A DNA stretch of 64,000 bases from positions 91,457,262 through 91,521,261 of the forward strand of contig OZ021727.1 in NCBI GenBank assembly GCA_963978545.1, in the 5' to 3' direction. Position numbers and translations under genes: made by a program. This document shows, one piece after another, positions 1 to 8,538 of the stretch (position 1 is its first letter; each line of letters begins with the position of its first letter). A model generated the notes under the pieces. The model was not told the DNA's origin, made no database searches, and was given only the letters and a program-made list of their open reading frames with translations. Origin of the DNA: Linyphia triangularis (taxonomy: Eukaryota > Arthropoda > Arachnida > Araneae > Linyphiidae).

Positions 1-1352
1 TTTTCACTCACCTCTCCTACCCCCTTTCTTGAGTGGACCCTCCGATACCATTAACGGTTCACTACAATGGGGCTAGAGAACTCTCTTCACAGGGGGAGAA
101 GGGGGGGTATTTTTATTTTTGCATCGTCACAGAAGGGTGGGTAAAACAGGTAGTTTTCATTCTTATCTTTGGAAGCCTTTCATTTCACAGCTTCATGTCC
201 GAAACACAAATACTCTTTACTACTAAAGAAAACAAACAAAACGCCTTAAGGATTTACTAGTTGTCAACCTCTGCCTGGAAACCATATAAGGAAGAGAGAT
301 AAATTAACCTTAGCTTAGCAGGGGGTCGATTGCCCTTCTCTCGAAATGCTGCACTTGGAGACGTGAAAATGGTGTTTTTCTTCTTGGCGGGAACCCAGTC
401 CCTAAAGGATATTCCAGAAAACTGCTTTGGGAACTAAAGAGTTAATGTACTGTCGTTTATTGAACGAAGGACAAAAGTAAAATATTTTCTAAGACTGTGT
501 AAGTGTGGGTACTTTTCTATTTTGCTGGCGCAGACGATAAAGTCTCGAAAAATTATACTACAGACGTCAAACGGAATATCCCGACTGGTAACTTTTTACC
601 GCCACATTTTTTAAATAAGTGTTTGTATGCTGTGTGTTGTCACCCATAAAGTCTTCTTGGCTAGATTTGTGCTGCAAAATGGAAAAGTACCTTGTATTGT
701 TATTGCTTAGTTTTGCTGTATACACCTTTGGGAGTATGCACGATTTTTTGGGTTCCTAATAAATTGTTGACTTTGCGACAAACAAAAAAACCATTTTTGG
801 CCTAGGCTAAATATCAAATAAAAGTACCAAGTCGTCTTGTAGACAAAAAAATTTATCTATACTTGTTGAAATAATTTAACATTAGTTCTACTGTGTACAT
901 ATATGACAGCATCCATTTTCATAATTCTGATCCAATAGAGAGTGAGTTATGACATTCCCCATTTAGATGAAAGAATGAAGCCTTTTGAGCCCTTGGGTGG
1001 TTGGTGGAAACCGTAATGATTAAGTCGATGTGTAATAACATACATTTTCTACGTTTTACCCTTGTTGGCATTCAAGTTAACCTTATCCTTAGTTTCCCTT
1101 AGCCATGGTTTGTATGTTTTTAAAAAACCTTAAAAAGTGCTTGAAAAAAAAAACTTTCATTTTCAAGTACTTTTAAAATGTGTTTAAAGTGCTTGAATTT
1201 CATTTTATTTTCTAAAAATATAATATTCCCTTGAAATATTTTGGTTAAAAAAAATCCGCAAAATCCTTCGAATTTAGTTACGCCAGTGAGCGACCAGGAA
1301 ACAGCGAATACATACAAGATAGTGAGGTAATGAAGAGGGTATGTATCATAAG
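1..1352. other. No gene seen; probable RPS12 intron or upstream flank
   Basis: AT-rich sequence with short homopolymer runs. I looked for the missing upstream RPS12 exons (the conserved core preceding the V-D-S-N-K-K exon) and did not find them. Short open frames here have no recognisable content. Confidence 0.5.
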
Positions 1353-1780
1353 CAGGGTTCGTACGCCTTAAAAATAATCATTGAAGGGTAAAAAGATTAG
1401 TAAAACCTTAAAACGTAGCAATTTTTTTTACTCTGTAAAACTCTCTGAATCTGAAATTCTTCATAGTCTACTGTGCATGCGCTTCGTCACTACAACCTCA
1501 AAGGAAAACCCTCGGGTAATCCCAAAATACACCATTATTCTAGACAACCAGACGCTTAAAGGGTACACTATATTATAAGGTGTAATTTTTTTTCCCGTTA
1601 ACCTGTCTTTTAATATAGAATGTGCTTTACGGTCACAGCTTTTTATTTGTCGATTTTGGATAACTCGGCACCAGTGTGGTTCCATTCTAACTTGGAATCC
1701 ATTTTTGAAAATCTGTAGTTTGATGTTGATTCAACTTGGCAGCAAAATTGCCACACACAAAAAAGTGAGTACCGTAAAAC
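1353..1780. mobile_element. CAGGGTTCG-ended DNA transposon remnant
   Basis: It starts with CAGGGTTCGTACGC. Bases 1353-1612 are clearly homologous, in reverse orientation, to the element at 26961-27390; both share a segment reading CATGCGCTTCGTC. The right end is not identifiable, so the limit is approximate. Confidence 0.5.
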
Positions 1781-1844
1781 ACTTTCTACTAACCTCTGGA
1801 ACATGCTCCAGCAGATATATATTTTTCTAAAAAGTCTGGTTTAT

Positions 1845-2120
1845 TTAGAATTCTAATCCAAAAGAATTATACACATCTTGGATCTATTTATTTTTGCATC
1901 ATCTTAAATTTTAAATCAATATGTATTAAATAGGCAATAATTCGTATCAGTATAATAATAAAAACAAAATGTAGTGAGTTCAAGTTGCTGGCTGTTGCCA
2001 CATATATTAGTTAAATTTCAAAAGATATGGCGTGATTGGCTGGATTACTGAAATTGAAAATTCATGCATAAAGCACATTTAGAAAATTTGTGATTGAATA
2101 TTTAAAGTCGTTGCCATTCT
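1845..2120. repeat. Dispersed repeat, direct copy of 26627-26900
   Basis: About 270 bp align along their length with 26627-26900, starting at AATTCTAATCCAAAAG and ending at GTTGCCATTCTG. The right edge abuts the first partial unit of the snoRNA array, so this repeat may have clipped the array's left border. Confidence 0.7.
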
Positions 2121-2192
2121 GGTTCCAGCAATTATTTAATTATATCTACTAATTTTAATTAGGACAATATTGATGAATTCTAATCATATTTC

Positions 2193-2261
2193 TACTCAGT
2201 GATGACAAACAGGCTCCCTCTACTGAGTGATAATGAGGAACTGCTTTTCTGATTACCAGCA
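2193..2261 (+). ncRNA. Box C/D snoRNA-like unit 1
   Basis: Box C is GTGATGA (2199-2205), D' is CTGA (2223-2226), a C'-like GTGATAA follows at once, and box D is CTGA (2249-2252). The guide before D' is CAGGCTCCCTCTA. The flanking stem is imperfect here (TACT instead of TGCT). Confidence 0.7.
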
Positions 2262-2315
2262 ATTACATAATTATGTCTACTAATTTCAACTAGTGCAATA
2301 TTGATATCATATTTC

Positions 2316-2381
2316 TGCTAAGTGATGATAAACAGGCTCCCTCTACTGAGTGATAGTGAGGAACTGCTTTTCTGATCAGCA
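2316..2381 (+). ncRNA. Box C/D snoRNA-like unit 2
   Basis: Box C is at 2322-2328 and box D at 2372-2375. Flanking TGCT and AGCA lie close to the boxes, giving the best terminal stem of the array. The C' region reads GTGATAGTGAGG. The guide before D' is unchanged. Confidence 0.7.
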
Positions 2382-2463
2382 ATTATATGCATTAGGATTA
2401 TCAGCAATTATATGCATTCTGTGTCTACTAATTTCAACTAGTGCAATATTGATATAATATTTC

Positions 2464-2532
2464 TGCTAAGTGATGATAAACAGGCTCCCTCTACTGAATG
2501 ATAATGAGGAACTGCTTTTCTGATTACCAGCA
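2464..2532 (+). ncRNA. Box C/D snoRNA-like unit 3
   Basis: Box C is at 2470-2476 and box D at 2520-2523. One base after D' is changed (CTGAATGATAATGA). The guide is unchanged although the spacer before it differs from unit 2. Confidence 0.7.
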
Positions 2533-2589
2533 ATTAATTATGTCTTCTAATTTCAACTAGTTCAATATTGATGAATTTAAACATATTTC

Positions 2590-2658
2590 TGCTCAGTGAT
2601 GAAAAACAGGCTCCCTCTACTGAGTGATAATGAGGAACTGCTTTTCTGATTACCAGCA
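2590..2658 (+). ncRNA. Box C/D snoRNA-like unit 4
   Basis: Box C is at 2596-2602 and box D at 2646-2649. The core matches the array consensus. TGCT and AGCA flank it. Confidence 0.72.
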
Positions 2659-2710
2659 ATTACTTAATTATGTCTTCTAATTTCAACTAGTGCAATTCTA
2701 AACATATTTC

Positions 2711-2779
2711 TGCTCAGTGATGAAAAACAGGCTCCCTCTACTGAGTGATAATGAGGAACTGCTTTTCTGATCACCAGCA
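2711..2779 (+). ncRNA. Box C/D snoRNA-like unit 5 (next to the transposon)
   Basis: Box C is at 2717-2723 and box D at 2767-2770. The core matches the consensus. The spacer right of this unit is split by the element at 2791-4241, which leaves the snoRNA core intact. Confidence 0.72.
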
Positions 2780-2790
2780 ATTCCTTAATT

Positions 2791-4241
2791 CAGGGTTCCC
2801 ACGGTCCTGGAAAGTCCTTGAATTTTTTTTGATGAAATTTGGTCCTTGAAAGTCCTTGAAAAACGGATAAGGTTCTTGAAAGTCCTTGAATTTTTTAAGT
2901 GACTAATGACAGTGGTGTAGCGTAAAATAAAAAAATGTGGGAATGCTATGTTGCGTCGTTACAAACGTATATATTTTTTCTGTGTGTGTGGGGGGGGGGG
3001 GGAGAGTGAAAATGACAACTTTAAATAGTTTTGTTAATATTACTATAATAATCTCAAAATAGCTCATGAATTAAAAAAAAAAAAAAAAATTAAAAATTGC
3101 GTGTTTCGACTTATTCTTTTATTCAAATAATTTTATTAAACTAATAAGTTATATGGATTTTTAAATAATTTGCTTTGCACAACCCATTTTAAAAGATTGT
3201 TTAACACTTTATAAAGGATTATAACGCATTTTCAAACATATTATTGACACAAATTTTTTAAACATTTTTTACAACAATTTTCCAAAATGTCAGAGATGCC
3301 TTACATGCAATGGGTTCGGATAAATTCCCAGATTCTGTAGCTCCTCGAATTCTGTTTTCAAAATGAATGAAAAAGATTGGGATTGTTGCAGAAGTTGATT
3401 GAAAAGTTTTATGGCTTTTCTCCTTCTCATAAAGAAAATGTAGAGAAGTTCATCTTGCTTGATAGATCCTTCCTTTCCTTTTCCAAATTTGCTCCATTAA
3501 TAAAATAATTGGAAAATTCAAATCCAACTGTCGATTTAAATTTCTTGATAAAATATTAATTTGTGTGCCATCTCAATCATCTCTAATTTTAAGCGGGATA
3601 TTTCCCATGTAGACTCATTACTTGCCAGATTTGCTTGGGCTGCTTTTTTATCCAGTTCGATTTTGTCATTTCAACAGTGGTGACGATTAGGTGACAATAA
3701 TAGTCAAAAATGGGTATAAATCGGAGGAGAAAGCAAACTGCAAAATATATATGATATGGCCATCAAAATCACTAGATTTTAAAAATGATCGGAGAAATTT
3801 CCTTCCTTTATTGCCGCCACTGTATGATTTTTTTTTAAGAACTGCTGCTACATTTTTGGAATAAATTCTGTAATAACTGTAAATGTAAAACTTTCCCATT
3901 CTCAAATCGAAAAGCAATTCAATTTTGCATTTTAAAGTAGTACATCGGAATTGCTTTCCTACTTCTTCGCAGCCCAATTTCGATGTATTCCCATTTGGGG
4001 GGGGGGGGGAATTAGATGAGGGAACGTCATTCCGAGTACTATAAATGTAAAGGATCGCCGTTGCCTCGTGTTTCCACTCCACTACATCCCTGCCCACCGA
4101 AAATCTCCGTTTGGTAATTTTACATCTGATGTAGTATTTAAAATTATGGTCCTTAAATTTTTCTAAAAAGGTCCTTGAATTTTCTTAAAAAGGTCCTTGA
4201 AAGTCCTTGAATTTTTTTCTTTAATAAGAGTGGGAACCCTG
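2791..4241. mobile_element. CAGGGTTCCCAC-ended hAT-like element (family B) in the snoRNA array
   Basis: Terminal inverted repeat CAGGGTTCCCAC is present at both ends. The 6-bp target duplication TTAATT (2785-2790 and 4242-4247) is present once at the equivalent place in neighbouring units. Subterminal CCTTGAAAGT motifs are abundant. The reverse strand holds decayed coding-like stretches: a possible Myb/SANT-like segment (V-V-E-W-K-H-E-A-T) near 4030-4090 and a charged helical stretch near 3545-3660. A related, reversed copy is at 41686-43570. Confidence 0.85.
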
Positions 4242-4288
4242 TTAATTATGTCTTCTAATTTCAACTAGTGCAATTCTAAACATATTTC

Positions 4289-4357
4289 TGCTCAGTGATG
4301 AAAAACAGGCTCCCTCTACTGAGTGATAATGAGGAACTGCTTTTCTGATCACCAGCA
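4289..4357 (+). ncRNA. Box C/D snoRNA-like unit 6
   Basis: First of 13 homogenised 121-bp units. Box C is GTGATGA at 4295-4301, D' is CTGA, and box D is CTGA at 4345-4348. TGCT and AGCA flank the unit. Confidence 0.75.
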
Positions 4358-4409
4358 ATTACTTAATTATGTCTTCTAATTTCAACTAGTGCAATTCTAA
4401 ACATATTTC

Positions 4410-4478
4410 TGCTCAGTGATGAAAAACAGGCTCCCTCTACTGAGTGATAATGAGGAACTGCTTTTCTGATTACCAGCA
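4410..4478 (+). ncRNA. Box C/D snoRNA-like unit 7
   Basis: Consensus unit with box D at 4466-4469. TTACC rather than TCACC follows box D. Confidence 0.75.
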
Positions 4479-4530
4479 ATTACTTAATTATGTCTTCTAA
4501 TTTCAACTAGTGCAATTCTAAACATATTTC

Positions 4531-4599
4531 TGCTCAGTGATGAAAAACAGGCTCCCTCTACTGAGTGATAATGAGGAACTGCTTTTCTGATCACCAGCA
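4531..4599 (+). ncRNA. Box C/D snoRNA-like unit 8
   Basis: Consensus unit, 121 bp from its neighbours, with box D at 4587-4590. Confidence 0.75.
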
Positions 4600-4651
4600 A
4601 TTACTTAATTATGTCTTCTAATTTCAACTAGTGCAATTCTAAACATATTTC

Positions 4652-4720
4652 TGCTCAGTGATGAAAAACAGGCTCCCTCTACTGAGTGATAATGAGGAAC
4701 TGCTTTTCTGATCACCAGCA
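4652..4720 (+). ncRNA. Box C/D snoRNA-like unit 9
   Basis: Consensus unit, 121 bp from its neighbours; both boxes and the 18S guide are intact. Confidence 0.75.
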
Positions 4721-4772
4721 ATTACTTAATTATGTCTTCTAATTTCAACTAGTGCAATTCTAAACATATTTC

Positions 4773-4841
4773 TGCTCAGTGATGAAAAACAGGCTCCCTC
4801 TACTGAGTGATAATGAGGAACTGCTTTTCTGATTACCAGCA
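4773..4841 (+). ncRNA. Box C/D snoRNA-like unit 10
   Basis: Consensus core. It carries the TTACC variant after box D, as in unit 7. Confidence 0.75.
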
Positions 4842-4893
4842 ATTACTTAATTATGTCTTCTAATTTCAACTAGTGCAATTCTAAACATATTTC

Positions 4894-4962
4894 TGCTCAG
4901 TGATGAAAAACAGGCTCCCTCTACTGAGTGATAATGAGGAACTGCTTTTCTGATCACCAGCA
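4894..4962 (+). ncRNA. Box C/D snoRNA-like unit 11
   Basis: Consensus unit; both boxes and the 18S guide are intact. Confidence 0.75.
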
Positions 4963-5014
4963 ATTACTTAATTATGTCTTCTAATTTCAACTAGTGCAAT
5001 TCTAAACATATTTC

Positions 5015-5083
5015 TGCTCAGTGATGAAAAACAGGCTCCCTCTACTGAGTGATAATGAGGAACTGCTTTTCTGATCACCAGCA
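5015..5083 (+). ncRNA. Box C/D snoRNA-like unit 12
   Basis: Consensus unit; both boxes and the 18S guide are intact. Confidence 0.75.
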
Positions 5084-5135
5084 ATTACTTAATTATGTCT
5101 TCTAATTTCAACTAGTGCAATTCTAAACATATTTC

Positions 5136-5204
5136 TGCTCAGTGATGAAAAACAGGCTCCCTCTACTGAGTGATAATGAGGAACTGCTTTTCTGATCACC
5201 AGCA
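5136..5204 (+). ncRNA. Box C/D snoRNA-like unit 13
   Basis: Consensus unit; both boxes and the 18S guide are intact. Confidence 0.75.
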
Positions 5205-5256
5205 ATTACTTAATTATGTCTTCTAATTTCAACTAGTGCAATTCTAAACATATTTC

Positions 5257-5325
5257 TGCTCAGTGATGAAAAACAGGCTCCCTCTACTGAGTGATAATGA
5301 GGAACTGCTTTTCTGATCACCAGCA
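5257..5325 (+). ncRNA. Box C/D snoRNA-like unit 14
   Basis: Consensus unit; both boxes and the 18S guide are intact. Confidence 0.75.
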
Positions 5326-5377
5326 ATTACTTAATTATGTCTTCTAATTTCAACTAGTGCAATTCTAAACATATTTC

Positions 5378-5446
5378 TGCTCAGTGATGAAAAACAGGCT
5401 CCCTCTACTGAGTGATAATGAGGAACTGCTTTTCTGATCACCAGCA
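5378..5446 (+). ncRNA. Box C/D snoRNA-like unit 15
   Basis: Consensus unit; both boxes and the 18S guide are intact. Confidence 0.75.
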
Positions 5447-5498
5447 ATTACTTAATTATGTCTTCTAATTTCAACTAGTGCAATTCTAAACATATTTC

Positions 5499-5567
5499 TG
5501 CTCAGTGATGAAAAACAGGCTCCCTCTACTGAGTGATAATGAGGAACTGCTTTTCTGATCACCAGCA
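5499..5567 (+). ncRNA. Box C/D snoRNA-like unit 16
   Basis: Consensus unit; both boxes and the 18S guide are intact. Confidence 0.75.
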
Positions 5568-5619
5568 ATTACTTAATTATGTCTTCTAATTTCAACTAGT
5601 GCAATTCTAAACATATTTC

Positions 5620-5688
5620 TGCTCAGTGATGAAAAACAGGCTCCCTCTACTGAGTGATAATGAGGAACTGCTTTTCTGATCACCAGCA
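5620..5688 (+). ncRNA. Box C/D snoRNA-like unit 17
   Basis: Consensus core. The spacer to its right carries a single substitution. Confidence 0.75.
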
Positions 5689-5740
5689 ATTACTTAATTA
5701 TGTCTTCTAATTTTAACTAGTGCAATTCTAAACATATTTC

Positions 5741-5809
5741 TGCTCAGTGATGAAAAACAGGCTCCCTCTACTGAGTGATAATGAGGAACTGCTTTTCTGA
5801 TTACCATCA
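5741..5809 (+). ncRNA. Box C/D snoRNA-like unit 18
   Basis: Last of the homogenised block. The core is consensus; TTACCATCA follows box D, so the AGCA half of the outer stem is lost. Confidence 0.7.
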
Positions 5810-5843
5810 ATTACTTAATTATGTTTTCTAATTTCAACTAGTG

Positions 5844-5907
5844 CAATATTGATGAAAGGCTCCCTCTACTGAGTGATAGTGAGGAACTGCTTTTCTGATT
5901 TCTAGCA
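5844..5907 (+). ncRNA. Box C/D snoRNA-like unit 19 (deletion at the 5' side)
   Basis: A deletion joins spacer sequence directly to the guide, so box C is replaced by a spacer-derived TTGATGA (5849-5855). The guide is shortened to AGGCTCCCTCTA. D' and box D (5895-5898) remain. Confidence 0.5.
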
Positions 5908-5978
5908 ATTATAAGCATTATGACTTCTCTGTTTACTAATTTTAGTTATTGCAATATTGATGAATTCAAACATATTAC

Positions 5979-6047
5979 TGCTCAGTGATGATAAACAGGC
6001 TCCCTCTACTGAATGATAATGAGGAACTGCTTTTCTGATTACCAGCA
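5979..6047 (+). ncRNA. Box C/D snoRNA-like unit 20
   Basis: Box C is at 5985-5991 and box D at 6035-6038. The core is intact although both spacers are diverged, like those of units 1-3. Confidence 0.7.
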
Positions 6048-6109
6048 ATTATGTAATTATGTGTAATAATTTCTACTAGTGCAATATTGATTAATTCTAA
6101 ACATATTTC

Positions 6110-6178
6110 TGCTCAGTGATGAAAAACAGGCTCCCTCTACTGAGTGATAATGAGGAATTGCTTTTCTGATTTCATTAT
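6110..6178 (+). ncRNA. Box C/D snoRNA-like unit 21
   Basis: Box C is at 6116-6122 and box D at 6166-6169. There is one change in the second guide region (GAATTGC), and the AGCA side of the outer stem is missing. Confidence 0.6.
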
Positions 6179-6292
6179 TATATACCTTAAAAGTTCTGTA
6201 CCTATTAATTTTTCTAGCGGAATGTGCATTGATAGAAAACATGCTTTTGATGTTAGCAGTAGTTTAATGTTGATCTAATACAGACATTAATA

Positions 6293-6356
6293 CAGCTGAT
6301 TGATAAAAATATGACTCCCTCTACCGTGTTAGAAGAAGGAATTGTTTTTTCAATCA
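6293..6356 (+). ncRNA. Degenerate snoRNA-like unit 22 (relic)
   Basis: ATTGATAAAA stands where box C should be. The motif GACTCCCTCTACC survives from the guide. D' and D are lost (CCGT and CAAT). Probably dead. Confidence 0.4.
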
Positions 6357-6679
6357 TTTTCATATCTGTATTTATTATAAGTTCAGAACCTATTGATTTT
6401 TATCCGTTGCCGCATTTTTGAAAGTTTAGACCTTCTTGAATATAGTTTTACCTTATGTAAAGTTTGTAAGAAATGTGATGCAAAATATATTTTATATTGA
6501 ATGTCCCTGTTTTATATTGCTTCTATGTTATATCGGTACAATTTGTTTTCATGAATGCTTGGTTATCTGAACAAATTGGTTACTGAAATTTTCTATATTA
6601 TCTGTGCATGGTTAGGTCAAATCAATAAGTTATTATTAACGTGTTGGTTTTCACTACAAATATTTTTAATAAGCATCTT

Positions 6680-7895
6680 CAGGAGTCGCAGACGTCCTAT
6701 AAATCCTATATTTTTTTAAAAATTGGCAAAAACGTCCTATATTTTACAATTGTCCTATAAATCCTATATTTCTATATTGATTCGATCTATATTTTCTTCG
6801 AATTCGTAATAACGGCGCCTTTCGTTGCCATTTTTTATATTTCGGATTCTTTGCCGCGATTGTAGGTAAAAACACCTGACAAAATCAATGCTTGTAACGG
6901 AGCGTTTTATCTCTTGTGACGTCACGTGCTGTATAACCTACAACTCCACTGGAACGGCGGGAGTTGTAAACATGTGAACTTTTTCATAGTACGCGGTCTT
7001 GAATTTCTGATTTGTTTTCTCCTCCAACGTAGTAAATTAATTGGATACAGAGAGAGAGATGCAGCAACATAACTGCCTCGGGAAAAACGGATGAAAACGA
7101 CTTGTGATTAACTTGCAGGGCTACTAAAGGACATTTTGAGTGCTCAATCAATAATTGATGAAGGAAACAAAAGGGTTAAGAATTACTGTATGATGTCGGA
7201 TGACGATTTTTTTATTCCAAATCCGATACGGATTCTGCGCCACGAATTGTTTAAACGGCACCTAATTAGGGCAACCATAGGTAGTTCTCTTGCTCTTAAA
7301 AAAGTGACGGGCTGCCATTTTTTAGCGAAAATCACCTTGGCGCAGAATCCGTATCGGATTCGAAATATTAGCCACGATTTTTTCATAAAAGTCGCCAAAA
7401 TTGAAAATGACGTCAATACGTTGTGATGTCAAATCCAGACAGTCATTAGGGTTTCCGGAAAACCAAATCCCCGCATTCGGCTCTAAATCTCCCACTTTTC
7501 GCCGCCAATCCAACCGACACTGAACAGTAAATCTGAACCAACAAAAGACTGCAAACAGGGATAAAAAGAAAATACTTAAAGAAATTGGAGCAGTTCAAGC
7601 AGTTATAGATACTGGGAGCAAAAGACTCAAGATTGCAAATAATGTAATTAATAAAACTTGATTTAGGGATGGAATATTGAGGCAATAACGGATGACATAT
7701 TCAGGATCAGGCGATTTCTTTTTTTTTAAGGTGTGTTTTATATTCTCTTAAATACAGTATAACGAGTTTATAAATGTATAACTAGTTAATTTTTAAGTTC
7801 AGTAGCAACTATGTGCAGTTATTTGATGTTTTAAATTGTCCTATATATTTTTTTTGAAAATCCTACATATTCTTATTTTGTCACTTTGACCCCTG
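6680..7895. mobile_element. hAT-like element ending 39 bp before an RPS12 exon
   Basis: Ends are CAGGAGTC and, on the right, GACCCCTG. The 6-bp duplication CATCTT is present on both sides (6674-6679 and 7896-7901). Both subterminal regions are rich in TCCTATAAATCCTA-like motifs. No transposase domain is recognised; an open frame of 96 codons at 7136-7426 overlaps an internal inverted repeat and is not convincing as a gene. Confidence 0.8.
7220..7360. repeat. Perfect 23-bp inverted repeat inside the element
   Basis: 7220-7242 and 7338-7360 are exact reverse complements, and each contains the small palindrome ATCCGATACGGAT. The loop is 95 bp. It may be the ends of a tiny nested element or a transposase-binding structure. 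Confidence 0.7.
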
Positions 7896-7934
7896 CATCT
7901 TATTTAATGCCATTTTTTTTTTTTTTTTTTCTAG

Positions 7935-8036
7935 GTTGACAGCAATAAAAAGTTAGGGGAATGGGCTGGTCTGTGTACATTTGATAAGGAAGGAAAAGCT
8001 AGGAAGGTTGTTGGCTGCAGTTGTGTTGTTGTGGTA
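7935..8036 (+). CDS. RPS12: Ribosomal protein S12, penultimate coding exon
   Basis: Encodes 34 residues reading [18 protein letters not shown], then [12 protein letters not shown] and four valines. This is the C-terminal half of eS12, a protein of the 40S subunit; human RPS12 reads almost the same here (K-K-L-G-E-W-V-G-L-C). The acceptor is a long T run then CTAG; the donor is GTAAGT at 8037. It joins in phase 0 to the exon at 9973. Earlier exons, including the start codon, are not visible. The upstream intron carries the snoRNA-like array and two transposons. Confidence 0.93.
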
Positions 8037-8538
8037 GTAAGTATAACTTGTACTCTGTTTTCCCAAGTCCGTAAAAACCATTGCAATGAATCAAATAGCG
8101 TTAAAATGTTTGTAGTATGGCTAGTTCCTTACTCTGCCATGAGTTTGGCTAGGATGATTAGATTGTAAAAGTGCTTTAATGTTTCATAAATGTATGCCAG
8201 ACTGATATCAGGATCTCAACTTCTGAATAATTGCCTTAAAATTCCTAATATTTCCTAAATTTTTGTTATCCTTAAAAAGGATTTTTTTTTAAAAAAAAAC
8301 GGAAAATTCCTACAAAATCTGCAAAAAAAAAACCTCGACTATTATTTTGCTAAAGTTATTTGAAGTTAAATTTTTTGAAAATTGTCGGAAGTGAATTATA
8401 GTTTGCAATACCACTTTTGCTGTCTTTTCTTGTCCAGAAAACTCATTTGATTTTGTAGCCATGCCTCTCGACATGCCAATTAATTTAAAAGGTTTTCTTT
8501 GTAAAAGACGTCTGTTTGGTTCCTCTTACTGTCTTTTA

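Larger units (their letters stand above)
2123..6360 (+). repeat. Tandem array of box C/D snoRNA-like units in an RPS12 intron
   Basis: There are 21 recognisable units and one relic, interrupted once by a transposon (2791-4241). Units 6-18 (box C at 4294, 4415 and so on to 5746) repeat every 121 bp with almost no change. Units 1-5 and 19-22 are diverged: spacers carry many substitutions and indels while the core from box C to box D is nearly unchanged. The array is on the same strand as RPS12 and upstream of its exon at 7935. Animal RP genes commonly host intronic snoRNAs, and human RPS12 hosts SNORD100, SNORD101 and SNORA33. Box content and 18S complementarity are seen; expression and processing are inferred. 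Confidence 0.85.

Noticed and set aside
33..260. 75-codon open frame at the left edge
   Set aside because: No domain, no splice or homology support; probably chance.
3687..4097. 136-codon open frame on the minus strand as a gene
   Set aside because: It lies inside a family B transposon. Only a short Myb/SANT-like stretch hints at past coding, and the related copy at 43.2 kb is broken.
4289..5809. CRISPR-like direct repeats
   Set aside because: Whole 121-bp units are near-identical with no unique spacers, and the genome is eukaryotic.
2123..6360. Plain satellite DNA
   Set aside because: Ordered snoRNA boxes, host strand, 18S complementarity and core-only conservation in diverged units fit snoRNAs better.
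7136..7426. 96-codon frame in the transposon near RPS12
   Set aside because: It spans both arms of an inverted repeat and overlaps open frames on the other strand; no known domain.
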